The notes under the pieces were generated by a model. The model made no database searches. It had not been told where the DNA came from and saw only the letters and a program-made list of their open reading frames with translations. Positions 38,922 to 48,071 of a stretch of DNA of 64,000 nucleotides are shown one piece after another. The translations under genes were made by a program, and so were the position numbers. The stretch is from assembly GCF_947251545.1 (NCBI RefSeq), contig NZ_OX366362.1, positions 124,001 to 188,000 on the forward strand, in the 5' to 3' direction. Position 1 is the stretch's first letter. Every line of letters starts with the position of its first letter. The DNA is from Wolbachia endosymbiont (group A) of Anomoia purmunda. Lineage in GTDB: Bacteria; Pseudomonadota; Alphaproteobacteria; Rickettsiales; Anaplasmataceae.

Positions 38922-40751
38922 ATGAACGAATTTAAATCGATCCGAAATATAGCAATAATCGCACACGTTGACCACGGTAAAACTACTTTACTTGATAACA
39001 TGTTAAAACAAAGTGGCACGTTCCGCGAGAATCAAGAAGTTCAAGAACGAGTGATGGATAGTGGTGATCAAGAGCGTGAACGCGGAATTACAATACTTGC
39101 AAAATGTACATCAATAATGTGGGGCGATGAAAAGATCAATATTATTGATACGCCAGGGCACGCGGACTTTGGTGGGGAAGTGGAAAGGGTGTTGTGCATG
39201 GCAGATGGTGTGTTGCTGTTGGTTGACGCTGCAGAAGGTCCCATGCCACAAACAAAATTTGTGCTCTCAAAAGCACTAAAAGCAAATTTGAAGCCAATTG
39301 TGATAATCAATAAGGTCGACCGACCAGACAGCAGAATTGATGAAGTATTAAATGAAATATATGAGTTATTTTTTAACCTTGATGCAACCAACGAGCAGCT
39401 AGATTTTCCAGTGTTGTATGCTTCAGGTAGAAATGGCTGGTGTGCTAAGGAGCTTTCTGATGAAAGAAAAGATTTAAGCCCATTATTTTCAACGGTTATA
39501 GATTATATAAAACCTTCTGTTTATGATCAAAATGCACCTTTTGCTATGTTGGTCACTCTACTTGAGTCTGATAAGTTTCTTGGCAGAATATTGACAGGAA
39601 AGGTTTATCAGGGCGTTGCAAAAGTCAATTCAGATCTTAAGGTGCTTGACCTCGATGGTAAAGTAATTGAACGAGGAAGATTAACTAAATTGCTCTCATT
39701 TTCTGGCTTGAAACGTATTCCAGTAGAACAAGCTGTGGCGGGAGACATAATTGCAATTGCAGGACTTGAGGAAGCTTCGGTTTCAGATACTATAGCGGCG
39801 CCAGAAGTTACAACTGCAGTAAGCTCAACTCCAGTTGATCCGCCGACAATGGCGATTACTCTGAGCGTTAATGATTCACCTTTTGCTGGGCAAGAAGGTA
39901 CAAAGCTTACTTCAACTGCTATAAAGGATCGTTTATATGCGGAAGCAGAAACAAATGTTGCAATTACTGTGACTTTGGCACCAAGCGGTGAAGCATTTGA
40001 AGTAGGTGGACGTGGTGAGTTGCAGCTTGGAGTGTTAATTGAAAATATGAGGAGAGAAGGTTTTGAGCTTTCGGTATCACGCCCTCGCGTGTTATTTAAA
40101 GAAGAAGGCGGTAAAAAACTTGAACCTATAGAGGAAGTAGTAATTGATGTAGATGATGAATATAGTGGAATCATCATGGAAAAACTCAGCTTCCGAAAAG
40201 GTGAAGTGACTGACATGAGACCTTCTGGTAATGGCAGGACAAGATTAACGTTTTTAGTGCCATCAAGAGGATTAATTGGTTATCAAGGAGAGTTTTTAAC
40301 TGATTCTCGGGGCACAGGCATAATTAACCGTTTATTTCACAGTTATGCTCCACATAGAGGTCCAATTTCTGGAAGGCGCAATGGAGTTTTAATTTCTACA
40401 GATAAGGGTGAGGCTGTGGCGTATGCAATTTTCAATTTGCAAGACAGGGGAATTATGTTTATCAAGCCACAGGATAAGGTATATTGTGGCATGGTTGTCG
40501 GCCAGCATAGCCGTGACAATGATTTGGAGATAAACGTGCTAAAAGGTAAGCAATTAACAAACGTAAGAGCTTCAGGTAGTGATGAAGCCATAAAACTCAC
40601 TCCTCCAAAGATAATGACACTGGAGGATATGATAGCGTATATAGATGATGATGAATTGGTGGAAGTAACTCCAAAATCTATACGTTTACGCAAGAAATTC
40701 CTTGATCCAAATGAACGTAAGCGTGCAGGAAGGGCAAAGAATAAGGAGTAA
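38922..40751 (+). CDS. typA: Translational GTPase TypA/BipA
   Basis: TypA binds the ribosome and helps 50S assembly and stress translation. G1 AHVDHGKTTLLD, G3 DTPGHADFGGEVERVL, and G4 NKVDRPDSR are present, with G2 RERGITI. The EF-G-like domains and a C-terminal TypA domain complete the 609 residues. It is in a single-gene unit after pyrE (97 bp apart). Confidence 0.97.
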   Translation: MNEFKSIRNIAIIAHVDHGKTTLLDNMLKQSGTFRENQEVQERVMDSGDQERERGITILAKCTSIMWGDEKINIIDTPGHADFGGEVERVLCMADGVLLLVDAAEGPMPQTKFVLSKALKANLKPIVIINKVDRPDSRIDEVLNEIYELFFNLDATNEQLDFPVLYASGRNGWCAKELSDERKDLSPLFSTVIDYIKPSVYDQNAPFAMLVTLLESDKFLGRILTGKVYQGVAKVNSDLKVLDLDGKVIERGRLTKLLSFSGLKRIPVEQAVAGDIIAIAGLEEASVSDTIAAPEVTTAVSSTPVDPPTMAITLSVNDSPFAGQEGTKLTSTAIKDRLYAEAETNVAITVTLAPSGEAFEVGGRGELQLGVLIENMRREGFELSVSRPRVLFKEEGGKKLEPIEEVVIDVDDEYSGIIMEKLSFRKGEVTDMRPSGNGRTRLTFLVPSRGLIGYQGEFLTDSRGTGIINRLFHSYAPHRGPISGRRNGVLISTDKGEAVAYAIFNLQDRGIMFIKPQDKVYCGMVVGQHSRDNDLEINVLKGKQLTNVRASGSDEAIKLTPPKIMTLEDMIAYIDDDELVEVTPKSIRLRKKFLDPNERKRAGRAKNKE

Positions 40752-40813
40752 TCAGAGGTTGAACATTTGCGAAAAATAGTGTATAATTATTCGTCTCCTA
40801 ATTGTATTTAATT

Positions 40814-41674
40814 ATGGCCTTTTCAAAATTTCTTGATCCAAAAAACAATTTCGCGTTCAAGAGAATATTTGGTACTGAGAAAAATAAAGACATTCTTGTT
40901 CATTTTCTCAATGATATTCTAGGTCTCACTGGTGAAGCTGAAATAAAGGATGTAGACTTTCTAAGTCCCATTCAAAAGCCTGAAATTGCCGCTAAAAAGG
41001 AGAGTATTGTCGATGTACTCTGTAGAGATTCTACAGGTGTTCAAACGATTGTTGAGATGCAGGTTGCTAGAACCACTGGCTTCGAAAAACGCGCGCAGTA
41101 CTATGCCGCTAAAGCTTATTCAAGCCAAGCTAATGTAGGTGGCCAATATCAAGATCTTAAAGAAGTTATTTTTATTGCTATTACTGATTTTGTTCTATTT
41201 CCCGATCAACCAGAGTACAAATCCGATCACGTTACTCTTGATAAGAAAACCTTTGAACATGACCTAAAGGATTTTAGTTTTACTTTCATAGAGCTACCGA
41301 AATTTCCAAAAACAAAAGAGGATCAATTAGAAAATATAGTTGAAAAGTGGTGCTATTTCTTTAAGTATGCAAGTGAAACTAGTGAAGAGGATCTAAAAAA
41401 AGTGGTAGGAAGTGATGTAATTATTGGCAAGGCTTATAATGAGTTGAATCGATATAATTGGAGTGAAGAAGAGCGTTTTACTTATGATCAAGATAAGAAA
41501 CGTGAGGATGATAATTTATCCTGCATCATGCAAAGTAGAATTGAAGGAAAGATTGAAGGAAAAATTGAAGTTGCAAAAAACTTACTTAAAGCTGGCATCT
41601 CTATTGATATTATCTCTCAGACAACCAGCCTTCCTCAAGCTAAAATTGAACAACTTCAGGAAGAAATTGCCTAA
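40814..41674 (+). CDS. Rpn-type PD-(D/E)XK nuclease-like protein
   Basis: The 286-residue protein starts MAFSKFLDPKNNFAFKRIFG, the hallmark of the Rpn/transposase_31 family, which includes recombination-promoting nucleases. The core reads SIVDVLCRD then QTIVEMQVART, which fits the PD...ExK pattern with Asp and Glu but Gln in place of Lys, as is common in this family. The C-terminal tail IEVAKNLLKAGISIDIISQT is nearly the same as the tails in the regulator at 1692-2647. I prefer the ATG at 40814 over the TTG four codons upstream. The function in Wolbachia is not established. Confidence 0.85.
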   Translation: MAFSKFLDPKNNFAFKRIFGTEKNKDILVHFLNDILGLTGEAEIKDVDFLSPIQKPEIAAKKESIVDVLCRDSTGVQTIVEMQVARTTGFEKRAQYYAAKAYSSQANVGGQYQDLKEVIFIAITDFVLFPDQPEYKSDHVTLDKKTFEHDLKDFSFTFIELPKFPKTKEDQLENIVEKWCYFFKYASETSEEDLKKVVGSDVIIGKAYNELNRYNWSEEERFTYDQDKKREDDNLSCIMQSRIEGKIEGKIEVAKNLLKAGISIDIISQTTSLPQAKIEQLQEEIA

Positions 41675-41756
41675 AAGGATTGTTGGTTTTTGAATTTATT
41701 TCGTGTAACATTGTCGCAATGATACCCTTCCTGGCGCATCAAACAACAGAGGTCTA

Positions 41757-42767
41757 ATGATCAACAAAGAAATTGTAAGAGAGAGCTTAAAAAAAGTCAT
41801 AGAGCAAAAAAGCGGTAAAGATGTGATCGCTCTTGGCATAATATCCTCAATTATTATTAAAGGTCGAGATGTTGGTTTTGCGCTTGAAGTTGCCGGTAAC
41901 ACACAAGCAAACGAAGAATTAAGAAGAAATTGTGAGCAAGCTGTTAAAGCTATACCGGGGGTGACAAAAGTGACCGTGGTTGCTACTGGTCAAAAACAAA
42001 CTGGGCAACAAAAAGCTAAATTACATATCGAAGGAGTGAAAAATATAATCGTTGTGGCCTCTGGTAAAGGCGGTGTGGGCAAGTCCACAGTTGCGCTAAA
42101 TCTTGCTCTCTCATTAGCAAAGTTGAAACATAAAGTTGCGCTGGTTGATGCAGATATATATGGTCCTTCAATTCCTAAAATGCTTGGCGCTGAAAAATTA
42201 AAGCCAGAAATACAGGATAGTAAAGCAATGCCTATAGAAAAGTATGGACTGCATACTATTTCAATTGGCTATTTTATCGATAAAGATCGTGCAGCAATAT
42301 GGCGCGGACCTATGATTACAAAAGCACTTTATAATCTGCTAATGGGAACAAAATGGTCCGATATAGAGTATTTGATAGTTGATACACCACCTGGAACTGG
42401 CGATGTACATTTAAGTCTTATGGAAAATTTTAACTTAACTGGGGCGATAATAGTTTCAACTCCACAAGAGCTTGCTTTGATTGATGCACGCAAAATTTAT
42501 GATATGTTTAAAAAGCTCAGCGTACCGGTTATTGGCATTGTAGAAAATATGAGCTATTTTACTCAAAGCGGCTCAAAAATATACATATTTGGAAAAGACG
42601 GCGCAAAAAAAATGTCTGAGGAGCTGGGCATCAAACTCCTAGGCAGAATTCCTCTGAATCCACAAATATGTCATGCTTCTGATTGTGGAAATCCTTTAAT
42701 GCTAAGTGAAGATTTGGCAGAGATTTATGAAGGTATTGCTAAAGATGTTATAGCTAAAGTGGCTTAG
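41757..42767 (+). CDS. mrp: Mrp/ApbC iron-sulfur cluster carrier ATPase
   Basis: Mrp-family ATPases carry Fe-S clusters to target proteins. The N-terminal DUF59-like domain (residues 1-90) is followed by a P-loop ASGKGGVGKSTVALNLA near residue 102. Switch residues are in LVDADIYGPSIPKMLG and IVDTPPGTGDVHLS. The usual CPxC is not obvious: the segment around NMSYFTQSGSKIYIFG lacks it, which may change cluster binding. The length of 336 residues is normal. Confidence 0.92.
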   Translation: MINKEIVRESLKKVIEQKSGKDVIALGIISSIIIKGRDVGFALEVAGNTQANEELRRNCEQAVKAIPGVTKVTVVATGQKQTGQQKAKLHIEGVKNIIVVASGKGGVGKSTVALNLALSLAKLKHKVALVDADIYGPSIPKMLGAEKLKPEIQDSKAMPIEKYGLHTISIGYFIDKDRAAIWRGPMITKALYNLLMGTKWSDIEYLIVDTPPGTGDVHLSLMENFNLTGAIIVSTPQELALIDARKIYDMFKKLSVPVIGIVENMSYFTQSGSKIYIFGKDGAKKMSEELGIKLLGRIPLNPQICHASDCGNPLMLSEDLAEIYEGIAKDVIAKVA

Positions 42768-42786
42768 GTTTACCTACAATTTGAAA

Positions 42787-43283
42787 AACCATCATTCCGC
42801 TACTCGTTAGCGGAATCTATACCGCGAATGAATCCACAACTGTATGAACATTGTGATTTGGGCCTACCAGAATTCGCGTCAGAAGGGTGTCATCCCAGTG
42901 CTTGACACTGGGATCCAGCATTTCCATAATCATCAAAACGTTGTATTTTAGCATAAAACTGCTACTTTTATGCTTACCAACTTAATAAAATTCCTGGATC
43001 CCAGTGTCAAGCACTGGGATGACAACCTACTTAACCGTCATACCGCGATTCATTCCACAACTGTACGAACGTTGCAATGTGACACGATGTTGCATAATAA
43101 ATGATGTCATTCCAGTGCTTGACACTGGAATCCAGTTCTTATTATACAGCTATCTGGTGTACTTATTTAAAATTAAGTTTTCTGGATCTCAGTGCCAAAG
43201 CACTGGGATGACACCCTTCCTGGCGGAGATTATTCTCAAATCACAATGTTCGTACAGTTGTGGAATGAATTGCGGTATGACTT
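42787..43283. repeat. Large composite palindromic repeat cluster
   Basis: This spacer has no gene. It contains an outer inverted pair (ACTGTATGAACATTGTGATT and AATCACAATGTTCGTACAGT), a beta-core element (42890-43025) and a gamma-core element (43103-43215). A CATTCCGCTACTCGTTAGCGG arm lies at the left. Confidence 0.85.
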
Positions 43284-43339
43284 AGGAAAACCTTAGCTAT
43301 AGCTTTAGAACTCCCAAAAGGTCAGGAGCATTGAATGAC

Positions 43340-43368
43340 TTGACAGAAAGTTCAAACCCATATAAAAT
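43340..43368 (+). promoter_or_regulatory. Sigma70-like promoter of rpiB-ubiG
   Basis: TTGACA (43340-43345), a 17-bp spacer and TAAAAT (43363-43368) form a near-consensus promoter. The start codon at 43377 lies only 8 bp past the -10 box, so the transcript would have almost no leader. Confidence 0.55.
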
Positions 43369-43376
43369 ATTCTTAT

Positions 43377-44546
43377 ATGTTAGATATAGTATCAATTGCC
43401 TCAGATCATGCTGGTTATGAATTAAAATCAGAAATAAAACCTTACCTGGAAGCCATGGGTTATAGAGTGGTAGATCAAGGCTGCACTGCTAAGCAAAAGT
43501 GTGTAGATTACCCAGACTATGCTGTTAAAGTTGTAGAAGATATAACAAGCAAAAAAGCAAATTATGGGATATTAATTTGTGGTACAGGTTTGGGCATGAG
43601 TACTGTGGCAAATCGTTTTGAAGGAATCTACGCTGCTTTATGTAACAGTGTTGAGATCGCAAAATTAGCTCGCGAGCATGGCAACGCAAATGTACTGTGT
43701 CTTGGTGCAGGGTTTACTGCGAGTGGATTAGCAAAAGACATAGTCAAACAATTCCTCGAAACAGAATTTTCAAAAGAAAGCAGACATAAAAAACGCCTTA
43801 ATAAACTCAGCAATATAACCTCTAAGAAAAAAAAAACAAAAACTTATAACAAAGATGAAATATCAAAATTCGCTAAAATGGCAGGTCAGTGGTGGGATGA
43901 GAACGGCAAATTCAAACCATTGCACATGATGAATCCTGTTAGAGTATCTTACATTATTGAGAAAATAAAAGAGTTAAAAAAATGCAATTTAAAAGAATTA
44001 TCATTGCTTGATGTTGGATGCGGTGGCGGCATTTTGTCAGAGTCAATGGCACGCGTTGGCATTAACGTTGTGGGAATAGATGTATGTGAAGAAAACATAA
44101 AAGTAGCGCGTTCACATGCGAAAAAAGTAGGGTTAAATATAGAATATATACACACCAGTATTGAAGAGCTAAGCAATGACAAGAAGTACGACGTGGTTCT
44201 GCTGATGGAAGTAGTTGAACATGTGGATAATTTAGAGCTTTTCATGAAGAAAGCAATAGAACTGCTAAAACCGGAGGGGTTAATCTTTATATCCACAATA
44301 AATAGAACTATTAAATCCTTTTGTCTTGCAATAATTGGTGCAGAGTACATATTAAATTGGCTGCCAAAAGGTACACATAACTGGAATAAATTTCTCAAGC
44401 CGTCAGAAATTGCAAATTACTTAAGAGAAAATAATGTAACGCTGCAAAACATGGCTGGCATGGAGTACAACGTAATAAAGCGTGAGTGGAATCTAACTAA
44501 AGGAGTAGACGTTAATTATATACTTTGTGGAAACATTGTAGTTTGA
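43377..44546 (+). CDS. rpiB-ubiG: RpiB-UbiG fusion protein
   Basis: The 389-residue frame joins two enzymes. Residues 1-140 are ribose 5-phosphate isomerase B: ASDHAGYELK, CGTGLGMSTVANRFEG and LCLGAGFTA are present, with the active Cys near residue 67. Residues 160-389 are the ubiquinone O-methyltransferase UbiG: FAKMAGQWWDENGKFKPLH, SAM-binding LLDVGCGGGILSE and LMEVVEHVD. The linker is Lys-rich and is coded partly by a run of ten A. No start codon is available for a separate UbiG in the linker. Sugar phosphate and ubiquinone steps are unrelated, so this is likely an accidental gene fusion that is tolerated. Confidence 0.88.
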   Translation: MLDIVSIASDHAGYELKSEIKPYLEAMGYRVVDQGCTAKQKCVDYPDYAVKVVEDITSKKANYGILICGTGLGMSTVANRFEGIYAALCNSVEIAKLAREHGNANVLCLGAGFTASGLAKDIVKQFLETEFSKESRHKKRLNKLSNITSKKKKTKTYNKDEISKFAKMAGQWWDENGKFKPLHMMNPVRVSYIIEKIKELKKCNLKELSLLDVGCGGGILSESMARVGINVVGIDVCEENIKVARSHAKKVGLNIEYIHTSIEELSNDKKYDVVLLMEVVEHVDNLELFMKKAIELLKPEGLIFISTINRTIKSFCLAIIGAEYILNWLPKGTHNWNKFLKPSEIANYLRENNVTLQNMAGMEYNVIKREWNLTKGVDVNYILCGNIVV

Positions 44547-44859
44547 GACGGTTCTAATGTCATCCGAGTAGCTTGACTACTTGGATCCAAGACGGTGTCA
44601 TTCCAGTGCTTGACACTGGAATCCAGTTTTTTCATAATCATCAAAACGTAGTATTTTAACATAAAACGGCTACTTTTATGCTTACCAACTTAGCTGGATC
44701 CCAGTGTCAGCTACTCGGATGACAACCTCATGCTACTGGGATTAGCTATTCTGGTGACAGTAAGATTTATAGAATTACAGAGAGTTTTACACAGGTCTGT
44801 ACAGAAAGATTGATTTCTCTTGCCAACATAAGTAGCATTAGAACTCTAGGTACTTAAGT
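44547..44859. repeat. Composite palindromic repeat before metG, beta core
   Basis: The element at 44558-44725 has CATCCGAGTAGCTTGACTAC, hairpin GTCATTCCAGTGCTTGACAC, core TCATAATCATCAAAACG and CTTTTATGCTTACCAACTTA, and the arm GGATCCCAGTG...CGGATGACA. The remaining 130 bp to metG show no clear element. Confidence 0.8.
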
Positions 44860-46395
44860 ATGGATAAATCTGAGAACTTTTACATCACCACGCCAGTATA
44901 TTACGTAAACGATAAGCCGCATATCGGTCATGCATACACTTCTCTCTTGTGTGACGTGGTGGCAAGGTTCATGAAACTAGCTGGGAAAAATGTCAAATTT
45001 ACCACCGGTACAGATGAACATGGACAAAAAATAGAAAAAGCAGCTAAAGCAAAGGAAATGCAGCCAAAAGAATTTACGGATAAAGTGAGCGTTTCATTTA
45101 AAGAATTAGATAAGTTCATGAATTTTGAGTATGACGATTTTATTCGCACTACGGAGGAACGTCACAAAAAAGCAGTGGTAGCTTTATGGAATAGGCTTGA
45201 AGACAGAGGACAAATATATTTGGATTCCTATTCGGGTTGGTATTCAGTTCGTGATGAAGCATTTTATCAGGAGTCAGAGCTGATAGATGGCAAAGCACCA
45301 ACAGGCGCAGAAGTTCAGTGGATAAAAGAAGAGAGCTACTTTTTTCGCTTGTCAAACTGGCAAGACAAATTACTGGAACTCTATAAAAATCAACCAAATT
45401 TTATCTTTCCTGAGAGCAGAAAAAATGAAGTGGTATCGTTTGTAAGATCAGGGCTCATTGACCTCTCAATCTCTCGCACTAGTTTTAACTGGGGAATAAA
45501 AGTACCAGGTAATGACAAACACGTAATCTATGTCTGGATAGATGCATTAACCAATTATCTTACATCAATAGGTTTCCCTAGCACAGAAGATGAAGGATAT
45601 AAGAAGTTTTGGGCAAGTGACAGCTCTTTCAACGTTCATGTAATCGGCAAAGACATATTGCGCTTTCATGCTGTATATTGGCCAGCGATTCTCCTTGCAG
45701 CAGACCTGCCACTGCCAAAACAAATTGCAGTTCATGGTTGGTGGTTGAACGAGGGAGAAAAAATATCCAAGTCTCTTGGTAATGTCATAGATCCAATTGG
45801 CCTCGCTCAAGAGTTTGGTGTTGATCAGCTACGCTATTTTCTCCTCAGGGAAGCAAGCTTCGGCCAAGATGGCAACTTTAGTAAGAAAAACATGATCAGC
45901 CGGATAAATTCAGAACTGGCAAACAACATAGGCAATTTAGTACAAAGAACAATTTCATTTTTACACAAGCAATGCTCTGGAATTGTACCAACAGTTGATC
46001 GAAATCTACTCAAAGATGATGAGAGTTTGCCAAATTGTAAGTCCATAATTGATCAAATCATGAATCATCTTGCAAGGTATGAATTTAACCAGATTATACT
46101 TCTAATTATCAACATCTCTTCTGAAGCCAATGCTTATATAGACAAAAGTGCACCCTGGACATTAAGCAAAACTGATAGAGAACGCATGAATTTAGTAATT
46201 TACAAGTTACTGGAATATATCAGGATAATTGGCACTTTATTGCAACCGATTGTTCCAAAGTCAGCAGAGATGATACTAAATCAACTGCAAATTCCGAAAG
46301 AACAACGAGATTTAAAATCTTTGTACGACACGTGCGTAAGTTCAGGCATTACGCTGCCTAAACCTACGCCGGTTTTTTTGAGGGTTGATACTTAA
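44860..46395 (+). CDS. metG: Methionyl-tRNA synthetase
   Basis: MetG charges tRNA-Met. The class I signatures are PHIGHAYTS near residue 21 and KISKSLGN near residue 305. The family GTDEHGQKIEKAAK and DALTNYLTSIGF are conserved. At 511 residues it is a short form without the C-terminal tRNA-binding extension. Its stop overlaps by 4 bp with the 3' end of the convergent repeat-rich gene, leaving no room for a separate terminator. Confidence 0.96.
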   Translation: MDKSENFYITTPVYYVNDKPHIGHAYTSLLCDVVARFMKLAGKNVKFTTGTDEHGQKIEKAAKAKEMQPKEFTDKVSVSFKELDKFMNFEYDDFIRTTEERHKKAVVALWNRLEDRGQIYLDSYSGWYSVRDEAFYQESELIDGKAPTGAEVQWIKEESYFFRLSNWQDKLLELYKNQPNFIFPESRKNEVVSFVRSGLIDLSISRTSFNWGIKVPGNDKHVIYVWIDALTNYLTSIGFPSTEDEGYKKFWASDSSFNVHVIGKDILRFHAVYWPAILLAADLPLPKQIAVHGWWLNEGEKISKSLGNVIDPIGLAQEFGVDQLRYFLLREASFGQDGNFSKKNMISRINSELANNIGNLVQRTISFLHKQCSGIVPTVDRNLLKDDESLPNCKSIIDQIMNHLARYEFNQIILLIINISSEANAYIDKSAPWTLSKTDRERMNLVIYKLLEYIRIIGTLLQPIVPKSAEMILNQLQIPKEQRDLKSLYDTCVSSGITLPKPTPVFLRVDT

Positions 46396-48071
46396 AAAAC
46401 CCCTGGTAAACTATTAGGATAGGCTGAAGGATGGACCTCTCTCGTTAGTTTTTTCAAGTCAACAGAATCAAAAAAAGTACCTTGTTGTCTTGATGTGTTT
46501 ATACCATTATCCACACTAGCGGAAGACAGATTAGCAAAAGTACTTTTATTATCACCATCCACAGAGCAAAGCTCACGTTCAGCATACTTATCTGTAGAAA
46601 CAGTAACATTATCCGGAATAGTTGTTTGATTTGACCCAATAGTCTCGCTGATTCTCGCAGGTTCAGTGACATTTGGTTTAGCAAATTGGTAACTACTGTC
46701 TTTTACACTGCTATCTACAGTATCAACGCTACTATACCTTGCAACAGCTGTCTGATTTGACCCAATAGTCTCGCTGATTCTCGCAGGTTCAGTGACATTT
46801 GGTGTAGCAAATTGGTAACCACTGTCTTTTACACTGCTATCTACAGTATTAACGTGGTATTCATGAGAACCAAAAGGTATAAAACTACGTATGTATGACC
46901 ATAGACCACTAGTTTCATTAGGATATACATCTTGACTAGGGCATGTACCAATATTGTACTTTTCTAAAGAAGTATAAGAATTAGCAGGACATGTGTCACT
47001 TGTATCAGTATTATCATACTTTGCTAAGGCAGTTTCAGGACTCTTTTCTATCTTACCATCATTAAGCCTTACATCCTTGCCTTTAGCTATAATGTCACTG
47101 AACAGTTCTTTGTACATCTCTGATGATATATTACCATTATTGCTGGGACATACATCATCATCTTTATAAGTAACACTTAACTGCGTATTGTGTGGTAATG
47201 AAGTATAATCACTTGCATAATAGTCTTGATTAGGGCATGTACCATCATTTGCATTAGCACTGACAGGAGTAATAGTATCACTAGGACATGTGCCACTTGT
47301 ATCAACGTTACTATACCTTGCAACAGCTGTCTGAGAAGACCCAACAGTTTTACTACTCTCAGTATGAGTTACATTAGTATTAACGCGGTGTTCACGAGAA
47401 CCAAAAGATATAAAACTACGTATGTATGACCATAGACTACTAGTTTTATTAGAACATACATCTTGACTAGGGCATGTACCAATATTGTACTTTTCTAAAG
47501 AAGTATAAGAATTAGCAGGACATGTGTCACTTGTATCAACGCTACTATGCCTTACAACAGATGTCTGATTTGACCCAATGGTCTCGCTGATTCTCGCAGG
47601 TTCAGTGACATTTGATGTAGCAAATTGGTAACCACTATTATTGCCTTCATAGAATAGATTGGAAAGAGTATCACCATCCATAATTTCTTCCGTAGTTTCT
47701 GATTTATGCAAATCCTTAGACCATTGAGGCTCATCTTCTTCAGATATACCGAAATTATTTTCGGCAAACTTTTTAGCATCAGCTAGTTTTTTGCTAGCCT
47801 CATAAATCTGACTTTGCTTAATCTGTTGATCAGTAGGTCTGTAATAAACAGATGATGAGTTCGAGATTGATGCGTCACTTTCAGTACCATTAGTAGAATT
47901 ACCTGCTACATTAAATGAGTTGCCAGCAATACTCGATCCTCTATTGACATTGGTATATGTTATTCCTACTAATAACCCTACTCCTCCTGCTATCCAGCCT
48001 GCTGTTTTTAAGCTTGGAACCCAATTACGTGCTGACTCAGCTGATGGTATAATACCATAGACATCTTTCAA
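46392..48071 (-). CDS. Repeat-rich, Cys-containing membrane protein
   Basis: The 559-residue frame begins at a TTG (48071) that overlaps the stop of the upstream gene by 4 bp. One membrane helix lies near residues 22-40 (TAGWIAGGVGLLVGITYT). The rest is polar and repetitive: a 42-residue unit with NVTEPARISETIGSNQT is present in three copies (two tandem, period 126 bp), and a larger block with DTCPANSYTSLEKYNIGTCP and SLWSYIRSFI occurs twice, 531 bp apart. DTCP motifs recur, so disulfides are possible. Many N-x-S/T sites are present. A surface or secreted role is plausible but unproven. It probably belonged to one gene with 48068-49000. Confidence 0.65.
   Translation of the reverse strand: MKDVYGIIPSAESARNWVPSLKTAGWIAGGVGLLVGITYTNVNRGSSIAGNSFNVAGNSTNGTESDASISNSSSVYYRPTDQQIKQSQIYEASKKLADAKKFAENNFGISEEDEPQWSKDLHKSETTEEIMDGDTLSNLFYEGNNSGYQFATSNVTEPARISETIGSNQTSVVRHSSVDTSDTCPANSYTSLEKYNIGTCPSQDVCSNKTSSLWSYIRSFISFGSREHRVNTNVTHTESSKTVGSSQTAVARYSNVDTSGTCPSDTITPVSANANDGTCPNQDYYASDYTSLPHNTQLSVTYKDDDVCPSNNGNISSEMYKELFSDIIAKGKDVRLNDGKIEKSPETALAKYDNTDTSDTCPANSYTSLEKYNIGTCPSQDVYPNETSGLWSYIRSFIPFGSHEYHVNTVDSSVKDSGYQFATPNVTEPARISETIGSNQTAVARYSSVDTVDSSVKDSSYQFAKPNVTEPARISETIGSNQTTIPDNVTVSTDKYAERELCSVDGDNKSTFANLSSASVDNGINTSRQQGTFFDSVDLKKLTREVHPSAYPNSLPGVF
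46627..46855. repeat. Tandem coding repeat, 126-bp period
   Basis: The unit starting TGATTTGACCCAATAGTCTC at 46627 repeats at 46753 with few changes; a third copy is at 47576. A second repeat family pairs 46857-47007 with 47388-47538. Confidence 0.85.
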
